NCBI GenBank assembly: GCA_001871755.1
Contig: MNXL01000062.1
Coordinates: 1-5,322, forward strand
Reading direction: 5' to 3'
DNA length: 5,322 nucleotides
Source of the DNA: Anaerolineae bacterium CG2_30_64_16
Lineage (GTDB): Bacteria > Chloroflexota > Anaerolineae > CG2-30-64-16
The notes beneath the pieces were generated by a model, which was not told the DNA's origin, searched no databases, and saw only the letters and a program-made list of their open reading frames with translations. A program made the position numbers and the translations under genes. Shown here piece by piece: positions 1 through 4,004 of this stretch (the stretch's first letter is position 1; each line of letters starts with the position of its first letter).

Positions 1-56
1 AGGACAGGCTTTGCTCAGGACAGGCTTTGCTCAGGACAGGCTTCGCTCAGGGCAGG
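1..56. repeat. 16-bp tandem repeat (AGGACAGGCTTTGCTC), about 3.5 copies
   Basis: Units 1-16 and 17-32 are identical. Unit 33-48 differs by one base (T to C), and 49-56 starts a fourth unit with A to G. The unit belongs to the CTCAGGACAGGC/CCCTTCGA family of dispersed repeats that also ends the window (5288-5322). No gene is seen in it. Confidence 0.85.
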
Positions 57-101
57 CTTCGTCGTGAGACTTCGGCGTGAGCTCAGACTTCGGCGAACTC
101 A
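57..101. repeat. Dispersed CTTCGTCGTGAGACTTCGGC repeat with partial internal duplication
   Basis: Positions 57-86 match 4649-4678 base for base (30 bp). The second half is then partly repeated (ACTTCGGCG...CTCAG at 69-86 and 87-101). Short proteins read through it (SELTPKSHDE on the minus strand) are the translation of a repeat, not a gene. Confidence 0.8.
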
Positions 102-228
102 GTCGAGCCGTCGAACGCGCAGTCGAATGATCTGGGTTTCCGAAGCCTCTTGCATCGCGTCGGATAGCTTGTTGACAAAGACCGCCTTGTAGCGCCGCGG
201 CCACCAACCCATCCACCTCAGCGTTCCA
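99..228 (-). pseudogene. Possible coding remnant, family not recognised
   Basis: The minus strand is open here, and the segment WWPRRYKAVFVNKLSDAMQ, then EASETQIIRLRV up to the stop at 99-101, reads like ordinary amphipathic protein rather than repeat translation. It has no start codon or ribosome binding site of its own, and at about 238 it runs into a dispersed CCTGTCCTGAGG-type repeat. I do not recognise the family. It may be the 3' end of a gene cut off by the repeat, or chance. Confidence 0.2.
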
Positions 229-237
229 CGTTGACCG

Positions 238-286
238 CCTGTCCTGAGGCCCCTCGTGAGCCTGACAAACGGCAGGGTCGAAGGGA
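238..286. repeat. Dispersed CCTGTCCTGAGG...GGGTCGAAGGGAT repeat
   Basis: On the minus strand it reads ATCCCTTCGACCCTG... ...GGGGCCTCAGGACAGG, an expanded copy of the CCCTTCGA/CTCAGGACAGG repeat family present at both window ends. Together with 1-101, 329-370 and the possible remnant at 99-228 it accounts for most of the gene-free first 437 bases. Confidence 0.55.
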
Positions 287-328
287 TCGCCCAGCACCAG
301 GCACGCCGTGGATGCGCACGTCGTGCTT

Positions 329-370
329 GCCTACCTGTGCCTGCGCCCATCAGTGCAGGCACAGGTAGGC
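329..370. repeat. Perfect 16-bp inverted repeat (strong hairpin)
   Basis: GCCTACCTGTGCCTGC at 329-344 is the exact reverse complement of 355-370, separated by 10 nt. A G-T wobble (345/354) and a C-G pair (346/353) extend the stem to 18 bp with a 6-nt loop (CCATCA). It lies 67 nt beyond the stop codon of the last gene of the leftmost TA operon. It could end that transcript or stabilise its 3' end, but no T run follows in either direction, so it is not a textbook intrinsic terminator. A REP-like palindrome is the alternative. Confidence 0.75.
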
Positions 371-437
371 GTCTGTCCAGGAAACCGACCGGGGTCGAGG
401 CTTAGGGGAGGTTATTCTGGAGATAGGTGACAATTCC

Positions 438-809
438 TCAATTGACTGCCGACAGTGAGCGCAATACTTGCTCGGCAAGTGCACCATGCCCCAGGCGAAG
501 CAACATCCCAGCCACGTCTGCTCGCAATTCCGCCAGGTCCCCCGGCGGCGTAATACCATGGCTCCGCACATAGGCCATCATGTCATAGATCGTCACGCCG
601 GCCATCTCCGCAGCCCGTTCCAGTGTCACTTCACCACGCCCATATAGCCCGGCTGTATGCTCGACCCGGGCCTGGCGAGCACCCTCGCGCAACAACTGTT
701 GGATGACCTGGACACGCGAGATCGACTGCCATTGGGCCAGCAAATCCAAGGTGTGCACGGTCTCTGTTTCGACCTTCAATCTTCCCAGATCAAGCGTCTG
801 TACTGTCAT
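438..809 (-). CDS. Antitoxin: ribbon-helix-helix / UPF0175-type protein
   Basis: This 123-residue protein is probably the antitoxin of the PIN toxin gene it overlaps. The N-terminal half (about 20-50, TVHTLDLLAQWQSISRVQVI, then QQLLREGARQ) has the pattern of a ribbon-helix-helix DNA-binding unit. Residues about 55-87 (GLYGRGEVTLERAAEMAG, then YDMMAYVRSHGI) match the UPF0175 helix-turn-helix signature (LY..G.i.L..AAelAG....e....l...GI). Family members bind operator DNA and neutralise a PIN partner; that role is inferred here. The ATG at 809 lies inside the toxin gene (20-bp overlap) and has a good ribosome binding site (819-825), so this start is well supported. The gene comes second in the operon, whereas antitoxins more often come first. 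At 123 residues it is somewhat longer than the usual UPF0175 protein of about 80-100 residues. Confidence 0.85.
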   Translation of the reverse strand: MTVQTLDLGRLKVETETVHTLDLLAQWQSISRVQVIQQLLREGARQARVEHTAGLYGRGEVTLERAAEMAGVTIYDMMAYVRSHGITPPGDLAELRADVAGMLLRLGHGALAEQVLRSLSAVN

Positions 810-1476
810 AGTTGCGTGTCTCCTCGATCAAGCGCCCCAGGCGCAACAGTTCGGCCAGGTCATCCGGCTTCATCCCTCTGACCTGCGCCAGGCGTAGCAA
901 CGCTGTCTCGAATTCTGTCAACGTGGCCAAATGACGCACAAGCGCTTCAACCAGCAACGTTTCAGTACGACAGAGCGCTGCGCCCAAGATCACCGCCGCC
1001 GACCTGGCTCGCACATCGTCCAGCACAGCCAGGCAGTTTTGCGCCAAAGCCTCGACAATCGTCTCGCGTTCACCGTCACCCAGGGCGGCTGGGAAACCCG
1101 CCTGCTCAAGGTATTGACAACTGGCCTCGCCTAATGGAACAATCTGTACCAATTCGCCCTCAACAGCCTTGCCAATCCGCTCTGCGTCACGATGACCGGC
1201 CGCTCGGCCACGTACGACCGCTTCGTTGTATACCCCGGTTGTGATGAACAATCCGCCACAAACCCGCGCGGCAAGCGCCATCAAGTCGGCCTGTATCTTC
1301 TCAATAATCTGGGGGCAGCTCGGGCCGGTCTCCGACCGTGCCCGTCGTGGCTCGGTCAGGAGACCGGCCACAGCAAGTAAGGCCCCGGAAAATTGAGAAG
1401 ATACGTCGGCCTTGCCCAGGTAAATGAGCGCGCTGGCGTCAAGCTTGGCTGCCATAGTTCTTGTCGCCCCAAGCAT
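790..1476 (-). CDS. PIN-domain toxin (DUF3368-like) carrying a 40-residue MITE-encoded insert
   Basis: Probable VapC-like ribonuclease toxin. Acidic PIN residues are visible: Asp13 in LDASALIYLGKAD, Glu85 in TTGVYNEAV, Glu136 in LGDGERETI and Asp153/Asp154 in LAVLDDVRARSAA. The LGxGE...LDDxxAR pattern is that of the DUF3368 group. About 60 helical residues follow the core. Asp13 and Glu85 are 72 residues apart, against 30-odd expected. The excess is residues 25-64, encoded by a MITE-like element plus its target duplication (1293-1412). Without them the text reads LGKAD-LMALAARVCGG, a normal PIN N-terminus. An alternative start is Met8 at 1455, which puts the LDAS motif at the family's usual place; neither start has a clear ribosome binding site. 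Overlaps the antitoxin by 20 bp. Whether the enlarged toxin still cuts RNA is unknown. Confidence 0.85.
   Translation of the reverse strand: MLGATRTMAAKLDASALIYLGKADVSSQFSGALLAVAGLLTEPRRARSETGPSCPQIIEKIQADLMALAARVCGGLFITTGVYNEAVVRGRAAGHRDAERIGKAVEGELVQIVPLGEASCQYLEQAGFPAALGDGERETIVEALAQNCLAVLDDVRARSAAVILGAALCRTETLLVEALVRHLATLTEFETALLRLAQVRGMKPDDLAELLRLGRLIEETRNYDSTDA
819..825 (-). promoter_or_regulatory. Ribosome binding site GAGGAGA for the antitoxin
   Basis: On the minus strand GAGGAGA lies 9 nt before the ATG at 809, inside the 3' end of the toxin gene. It is far stronger than anything in front of the toxin, which fits antitoxin excess by translation even though the toxin is encoded first. 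Confidence 0.7.
1285..1292. repeat. 8-bp target-site duplication, copy 1 (GTCGGCCT)
   Basis: Identical to 1405-1412 and directly abuts the terminal inverted repeat of the MITE-like element at 1293-1404. On the minus strand both copies read AGGCCGAC and encode the (K/Q)-A-D tripeptides that bracket the insert. Confidence 0.85.
1293..1404. mobile_element. 112-bp MITE-like palindromic element inserted in frame in the PIN toxin gene
   Basis: GTATCTTCTCAAT at 1293-1305 is the exact reverse complement of 1392-1404. Allowing mismatches the terminal repeats extend to 24 bp (20 of 24 match; 1293-1316 and 1381-1404). Inside lies a second palindrome: 11 perfect pairs (1323-1333 with 1359-1369), then a bulged A at 1358, 5 more pairs (1334-1338 with 1353-1357), a T-T mismatch and 3 more pairs. 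Eight-bp direct repeats flank it, the mark of transposition. It encodes no transposase, so it would have moved with one supplied elsewhere. Element plus duplication is 120 bp (40 codons), open in the frame of the host gene. The terminal sequence does not identify the transposase family; several insertion-sequence families make 8-bp duplications. Confidence 0.88.
1405..1412. repeat. 8-bp target-site duplication, copy 2 (GTCGGCCT)
   Basis: Exact copy of 1285-1292 on the other side of the MITE-like element. The pre-insertion site would have held a single GTCGGCCT. Confidence 0.85.
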
Positions 1477-1626
1477 AACACGGCAAGTGTCTTGCGTCCA
1501 CGCTATTGATCACCAATGTCTCCATCACTCCTTCTCTCCCCTGCCAATGCCGAAGTCTGATATCCCAGTCGTTCGTTGCCTGACGCCCAACTGCAACACA
1601 ATCTCCGGCACCCGCCACTTGAGCCT

Positions 1627-1655
1627 ATCATACACCCGCGAACACTAAAGCACAA
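1627..1655 (-). promoter_or_regulatory. Putative sigma70-type promoter of the DUF3368/UPF0175 operon
   Basis: On the minus strand TTGTGC (1650-1655), a 17-nt spacer and TATGAT (1627-1632). The -35 is poor on its own, but the same arrangement (TTGCGC, 17 nt, TATCAT) stands at the same place relative to the GC hairpin in front of the mazF operon (4312-4340). Predicted +1 is about 1620, giving a leader of about 144 nt to the ATG at 1476 or 165 nt to the ATG at 1455. I see no gene or obvious RNA structure in that leader. Confidence 0.5.
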
Positions 1656-1656
1656 G

Positions 1657-1677
1657 CCGCCGCGGCCACGCGGACGG
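1657..1677. repeat. GC-rich bulged hairpin, copy A
   Basis: CCG-CCGCG (1657-1664), loop GCCA (1665-1668), then CGCGG-A-CGG (1669-1677): an 8-bp stem with one unpaired A (1674). The same stem and the same bulged A recur at 4346-4366, and a decayed relative is at 3264-3290. All three sit between an 8-bp purine tract and a TA promoter. Confidence 0.6.
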
Positions 1678-1692
1678 AGAGGTTGAGAGGGG

Positions 1693-1732
1693 GAGAAGCG
1701 GAGAAGGGGAGAAGCGGAGAAGGGGAGAAGGG
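1693..1732. repeat. 8-bp tandem repeat GAGAAG(C/G)G, five units
   Basis: Units start at 1693, 1701, 1709, 1717 and 1725 and alternate GAGAAGCG and GAGAAGGG. All purine apart from single C's. It begins directly after (minus strand) the stop codon of the four-helix-bundle remnant at 1737-1790. Confidence 0.9.
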
Positions 1733-1736
1733 GAGA

Positions 1737-1790
1737 TTAGAAGCAGCAGGTGTCGGCTTTGCGTTCCATGGTGTTGAGCTTACCCAGGTG
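1737..1790 (-). pseudogene. C-terminal remnant of a four-helix-bundle (23S rRNA IVS-type) protein
   Basis: Minus-strand translation ends LGKLNTMERKADTCCF-stop (TAA at 1737-1739). It matches 13 of 15 residues of the better-preserved copy at 4468-4592 (GKLNNMERKADTFCF). Upstream coding sequence is lost: within two codons it runs into the 8-bp repeat at 1794-1833. It is too short for a functional protein. Confidence 0.65.
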
Positions 1791-1793
1791 GGA

Positions 1794-1833
1794 GAGGTTG
1801 CGAGGTTGCGAGGTTGGGAGGTTGAGAAGCTGC
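1794..1833. repeat. 8-bp tandem repeat GAGGTTG(C/G/A), five units
   Basis: Units begin at 1794, 1802, 1810, 1818 and 1826 (the last is GAAGCTGC). Same 8-bp period as the GAGAAGGG tracts but a different sequence, which suggests the period rather than the exact sequence is kept. It separates two four-helix-bundle C-terminus remnants. Confidence 0.85.
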
Positions 1834-1837
1834 GAAA

Positions 1838-1864
1838 TCAGAAGCAGAAGGCGCCGGCCTTGCT
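1838..1864 (-). pseudogene. Nine-codon C-terminus remnant of a four-helix-bundle protein (SKAGAFCF-stop)
   Basis: Minus strand reads SKAGAFCF then TGA (1838-1840), a variant of the (R/S)KA(D/G)(T/A)(F/C)CF ending seen four times in the window. As in the other copies, an 8-bp tract lies right after the stop. Nothing of the gene body is left. Confidence 0.45.
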
Positions 1865-1868
1865 CCCC

Positions 1869-1917
1869 GGCTCCCCCGCTCATCTTTTCTCATCCTCTCA
1901 CCTTCTCAACCTCTCCG
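1869..1917. repeat. Pyrimidine-rich tract (CTCTCACC-like, 8-bp period)
   Basis: TTCTCATC, CTCTCACC, TTCTCAAC and CTCTCCGC follow a C-rich lead-in. With the purine tract at 1794-1833 it flanks GGCGCCGGCC (about 1850-1860), making an imperfect inverted repeat. It borders the CapD-type remnant at 1920. Confidence 0.7.
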
Positions 1918-1919
1918 CC

Positions 1920-2235
1920 CACCGCCCCCGCCGGCTGGTATTCCGGCGCCAACGCCTGCATGGCCTGCACGATGGCGGCGCGGTCGCCGCACTCGGCGGC
2001 GGCGATCATGCGGTCTACTTTTTCATCCAGCCCCAGGCAGCACGCCGCATTGGCGGCGCCGTTGCTGGCCACGAAGATCTTCTGGTGCGCGGTGCGCACG
2101 TAGGACTCGCCGAGGATGAACAATCCTTGTCCATCTCCATCCGCTTATCCGTGTCCATCCGCTGCACCTGCTTGACGCTGACGCTGCCGTCCAGCAACTC
2201 GTAGACTCGCCACGGCGCCCGGAACAGCAGGGCCC
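1920..2235 (-). pseudogene. Internally deleted remnant of a CapD/FlaA1-type polysaccharide biosynthesis protein
   Basis: Two pieces of one gene type lie in order on the minus strand. Piece 1 (2235-2165) encodes WRVYELLDGSVSVKQV, the linker before the epimerase domain of membrane-bound NDP-sugar epimerase/dehydratases (Polysacc_synt_2 family). Piece 2 (2123-1932) encodes LFILGESYVRTAHQKIFVAS through AAAECGDRAAIVQAM to LAPEYQP, the family's C-terminal end. The whole Rossmann-type catalytic domain between them is missing. The junction (about 2124-2162) is a TCCATCCGCTTATCCGTG-type dispersed repeat. Such enzymes make activated sugars for capsule or exopolysaccharide. The C-terminal reading frame runs on into the CT/GA tract (GGEVEKVRG) instead of stopping. 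Not functional. Confidence 0.7.
2124..2162. repeat. Dispersed CCATCCGCTTATCCGTGTCC repeat at the deletion junction
   Basis: TCCATCTCCATCCGC and TCCGTGTCCATCCGC are overlapping short direct repeats of a type common in intergenic DNA of environmental genomes. They replace the catalytic domain of the CapD-type remnant, so recombination between such repeats may have made the deletion. Confidence 0.5.
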
Positions 2236-2264
2236 GCCATCACAAAGTACGTTGTGTCATCCTG

Positions 2265-2690
2265 TCACGTCTGCTTGCCCAGATCGTCACCCACGAAGCT
2301 GACCGGCTCCAGGTCAGGTGGGGGCAGCGCCGGCTGTGCAATGGCTCTCTCAACTGCAGCCCGCAAAGTGTCGTCGCCCAAAGCTCCCGCCAGAAACGCC
2401 AGGCGATCCAGGAACCCGTCTTCCTCCAGGATGACAACATTGCGCGTTTGTACTTCGCGCAAGAAGCGGTTGTACGACACCCCCGCCAGCGCCGCTCCGT
2501 TGCGTAAGTCCACCTCACGCTGCATATAGCGGCGAATGGCCAACTCGATCTTCTGTGTCCGCAGACCTTCACGAATCCACTGTCGCATCAACGCCGCTTC
2601 GGACGCAGCCATCTGCGCGCTAAGACGCGTTAGTTCTTGTGATTCTTCACGTGACATCCGAATGGATTTCGTCACCGTAGCAACATTCAT
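2265..2690 (-). CDS. Antitoxin: RHH plus UPF0175-like helix-turn-helix protein
   Basis: This 141-residue protein is the probable antitoxin of the PIN toxin encoded 25 bp upstream. Residues 7-45 (TKSIRMSREESQELTRLSAQ, then ALMRQWIREGL) look like a ribbon-helix-helix operator-binding unit. Residues 49-85 (ELAIRRYMQREVDLRNGAAL, then AGVSYNRFLREVQTRNVVI) fit the UPF0175 pattern. A helical segment (FLDRLAFLAGALGDDTLRAA) and a Pro/Asp-rich tail follow and may be the toxin-wrapping part, as in other PIN antitoxins (inference). The ATG at 2690 has a good ribosome binding site (2697-2703). As in the operon at 438-1476, the antitoxin comes second. A near-palindrome (CACAAAGTACGTTGTG, 2241-2256) lies 9 nt past the stop and may mark the transcript end, without a clear T run. 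Confidence 0.82.
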   Translation of the reverse strand: MNVATVTKSIRMSREESQELTRLSAQMAASEAALMRQWIREGLRTQKIELAIRRYMQREVDLRNGAALAGVSYNRFLREVQTRNVVILEEDGFLDRLAFLAGALGDDTLRAAVERAIAQPALPPPDLEPVSFVGDDLGKQT

Positions 2691-2696
2691 TTTAGC

Positions 2697-2703
2697 TCAC
2701 CTC
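2697..2703 (-). promoter_or_regulatory. Ribosome binding site GAGGTGA for the antitoxin
   Basis: GAGGTGA on the minus strand, 6 nt before the ATG at 2690, in the 25-bp gap after the toxin stop codon. It fixes the antitoxin start and contrasts with the apparently leaderless toxin gene. Confidence 0.75.
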
Positions 2704-2715
2704 GTTCATCAGCAA

Positions 2716-3204
2716 TCACATCGGCAAGCCACCGGGCCTGTTGGACCAAGAGACCGGACTGGTGGTCGGCGCTAATCGCTTCAAATAGCCCTCGACAGCA
2801 GCATGCGTGATCTTACGCTGCGCATAGAGCAACACACAGAAATCGGGCACGGCAACACAGTTGATACCTGACGCCCGGGCGAATTGCAGCGGCCTGGCAT
2901 CATTGATCAAAAGCGTCCAAGCCCGTTCGCGTGCCACGGCCAGCGCGCACGCCTCACCCATTCCGAACAAATTCAGTGGCTTCTCGGGCTCCGCCTGATG
3001 GAGTCGGCCATCTTCCTGAAGCAGCCTGAATAGCATCGCCTGTGGATAGATCAGAGACGTTTCGCCTGGATCGGTTGTAACAATCTCCCGCTCCACAGCC
3101 GAACAGTAGTACACACGGAAGAACGAAAACAAATAGGGCGCCACGCCGACCTGGGCCGCTACGTTCCAAAATGAAGTATCGAGCGAAGCATCAAATAACA
3201 TCAT
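2716..3204 (-). CDS. PIN-domain toxin (VapC-like ribonuclease)
   Basis: This 162-residue protein is a probable RNA-cleaving toxin of a type II TA pair. The likely acidic PIN residues are present: Asp9 in SLDTSFWNVA, Glu38 or Glu40 in SAVEREIV, Glu84 in FGMGEACALAVA, and Asp102 in LLINDARPLQFA. These sit in the usual order, with the GxGEA...LL.ND/DD signature of the PIN fold. The length is normal for the family and no insertion is seen, unlike the PIN gene at 790-1476. The start is one of two adjacent ATGs (3204, 3201); upstream there is only a weak GGTGG, and the promoter at 3211-3238 places +1 on the A of the first ATG. The gene is followed after 25 bp by its antitoxin. Toxic activity is inferred from family and context. 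Confidence 0.85.
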   Translation of the reverse strand: MMLFDASLDTSFWNVAAQVGVAPYLFSFFRVYYCSAVEREIVTTDPGETSLIYPQAMLFRLLQEDGRLHQAEPEKPLNLFGMGEACALAVARERAWTLLINDARPLQFARASGINCVAVPDFCVLLYAQRKITHAAVEGYLKRLAPTTSPVSWSNRPGGLPM

Positions 3205-3210
3205 GCCACC

Positions 3211-3238
3211 ATTGTAACCGTGCGACCATGATTGTCAA
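3211..3238 (-). promoter_or_regulatory. Near-consensus sigma70-type promoter for a leaderless PIN toxin mRNA
   Basis: TTGACA (3233-3238), 16 nt, TACAAT (3211-3216) on the minus strand: 6/6 and 5/6 matches. Counting -7 at 3211, +1 falls on 3204, the A of the toxin ATG. ACAAT occurs twice, 20 bp (about two helical turns) apart, at 3231-3235 and 3211-3215, overlapping -35 and -10. These are possible half-sites for the RHH antitoxin (inference). Confidence 0.65.
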
Positions 3239-3263
3239 ATAGTGAGGGCCAAAAAACAACGAA

Positions 3264-3290
3264 GCCGTCGTCGCCCCGAGGACAGGAGAG
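3264..3290. repeat. Decayed copy C of the GC-rich hairpin motif
   Basis: GCCGTCGTCGCCCCGAGGAC and the next bases align without gaps to 4345-4371 with about 20 of 27 identities, and stand at the same place between the 8-bp tract and the TA operon. The stem itself is no longer well paired. Confidence 0.45.
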
Positions 3291-3297
3291 AGGGTGA

Positions 3298-3361
3298 GAA
3301 GAGGAGAAATTGAGAAGGGGAGAAGGGGAGAAGCTGAGAAACTGAGAAAAAGAGAAGCAGA
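3298..3361. repeat. 8-bp tandem repeat GAAGGGGA and variants, eight units
   Basis: Units of 8 bp from 3298: GAAGAGGA, GAAATTGA, GAAGGGGA twice, GAAGCTGA, GAAACTGA, GAAAAAGA, GAAGCAGA. The frame of GA at both unit ends is kept throughout while the middle four bases vary. Confidence 0.88.
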
Positions 3362-3377
3362 AGGCGCCGGCCTTGCG
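3354..3377 (-). pseudogene. C-terminus remnant of a four-helix-bundle protein (RKAGAFCF, stop lost)
   Basis: Minus strand reads RKAGAFCF followed by TCT rather than a stop. It is the fourth copy of the ending seen at 4468-4592, 1737-1790 and 1838-1864, and it again abuts an 8-bp tract on its downstream side. Only the last eight codons are recognisable. Confidence 0.4.
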
Positions 3378-3380
3378 CCC

Positions 3381-3476
3381 CCTCTCCCCCTCTCCCCCTC
3401 TCATCCTCTCATCCTCTCATCCTCTCATCCTCTCATCCTCTCACCCTCTCATCCTCTCACCCTCTCACCCTCTCCG
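3381..3476. repeat. 8-bp tandem repeat CCTCTCAT/CCTCTCAC, twelve units
   Basis: Twelve exact-length units from 3381 (CCTCTCCC twice, then mostly CCTCTCAT and CCTCTCAC). All pyrimidine but for one A in most units. Opposite in strand bias to the purine tract at 3298-3361; the two flank GGCGCCGGCC (3363-3372), so a long imperfect hairpin or a triplex-prone structure is possible. Confidence 0.9.
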
Positions 3477-3477
3477 C

Positions 3478-3616
3478 CGCCCCCGCCGGTGACGAGCACG
3501 CGCTTGCCCCGCAACAGCACGTCTACCGCGGTGATGTCCGTCTGCACCGGCTCGCGGCGCAGCAGATCCTCGATCCGCACGTCGCGCACCTGCTTGATGC
3601 TGACGCGGCTCCTGGG
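3478..3616 (-). pseudogene. Fragment of a CapD/FlaA1-type polysaccharide biosynthesis protein
   Basis: The minus strand encodes RSRVSIKQVRDVRIEDLLRR, then EPVQTDITAVDVLLRGKRVL, then VTGGGGG. This is the linker and first Rossmann strand of membrane-bound NDP-sugar epimerase/dehydratases, which go on as VTGAGGSIGSE. Here the frame passes straight from the glycine loop into the 8-bp tract (EGERVRG), so nucleotide binding and catalysis are lost. It repeats the same linker region as the remnant at 2165-2235 with different sequence, so the two come from different gene copies or an old duplication. It starts about 44 bp after the mazF-type stop codon. Confidence 0.7.
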
Positions 3617-3631
3617 GAAGAGACAAATCCA

Positions 3632-3645
3632 CCCCGCAGTCGGGG
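3632..3645 (-). terminator. Possible terminator hairpin after the mazF-type gene
   Basis: CCCCG-CAGT-CGGGG, 5-bp GC stem with a 4-nt loop, 14 nt after the toxin stop. On the minus strand it is followed by GTGGATTTGTCTC, only moderately T-rich. Weak call. Confidence 0.3.
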
Positions 3646-3659
3646 GGCGAAATGCTCAC

Positions 3660-4004
3660 CTACAGCCTTAACATTCGGCGCATCATCACGTCAAGTTGAT
3701 CTGCATATTCTGGCTCCAGCTTGCCGATTACCCGCACCACACGTCGCTTGTCAATCACCTGCATCTGAAACAACAGGATGATTGAGGGCATGGTCAGGCC
3801 GTTCGCGGTGGTTGGCTCAACCCGCAGTGTGAATGGGAACCTCCGAGCCTCAAGTTGTGACGTCACCGGCAATACCAACACCGTTGGGAAATGGGTCAGT
3901 TCATCTTGAACGGCTATGGCGGGGCGGCGTCCCGTCTGTTCCCGTCCTGCGCCACCAAGCGGCGGCGGCAACTCCACAAACAGGACATCATTGCGCTGGA
4001 TCAT
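3660..4004 (-). CDS. MazF/PemK-family endoribonuclease toxin
   Basis: This 114-residue protein is a typical length for MazF/PemK toxins, sequence-specific mRNA interferases. Family motifs in order: the N-terminal strand and loop (RNDVLFVELPPPLGG, 4-18), GREQTGRRPAIAVQDE with the conserved Arg of the RRPA loop (20-35), the VLVLPVTSQ strand with the conserved Thr-Ser (about 42-50), FPFTLRVEPTTANGLTMPS (56-74), and LFQMQVIDKRRVVRVIGKLE near the C-terminus. Nothing looks damaged, so an active toxin is likely. The ATG at 4004 overlaps the antitoxin gene by 17 bp, with GAGG 9 nt upstream, so the two are translationally coupled, antitoxin first as usual for mazEF-type pairs. Confidence 0.9.
   Translation of the reverse strand: MIQRNDVLFVELPPPLGGAGREQTGRRPAIAVQDELTHFPTVLVLPVTSQLEARRFPFTLRVEPTTANGLTMPSIILLFQMQVIDKRRVVRVIGKLEPEYADQLDVMMRRMLRL

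Noticed and set aside
386..397. CGACC-GG-GGTCG hairpin after the UPF0175 antitoxin as a terminator
   Set aside because: Loop of only 2 nt, short stem and no T run.
657..1380. Several plus-strand open frames of 62-74 codons
   Set aside because: Shadows of the two TA genes on the minus strand, with no homology or ribosome binding sites.
1657..1677. Integron attC site
   Set aside because: A bulged base in a hairpin is suggestive, but no R'/R'' core sites (GTTRRRY / RYYYAAC) are present and there is no integrase in the window.
1683..2204. Long plus-strand open frame (173 codons) through the GA tract
   Set aside because: Its first part is translation of 8-bp repeats (GEGEKGR-like), it has no usable ribosome binding site, and the rest is antisense to the CapD-type remnant.
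3294..3671. Plus-strand open frame of 125 codons with SHPLILS repeats
   Set aside because: Translation of the purine and pyrimidine arrays (24 bp gives 8-residue repeats), then antisense to the CapD-type fragment.
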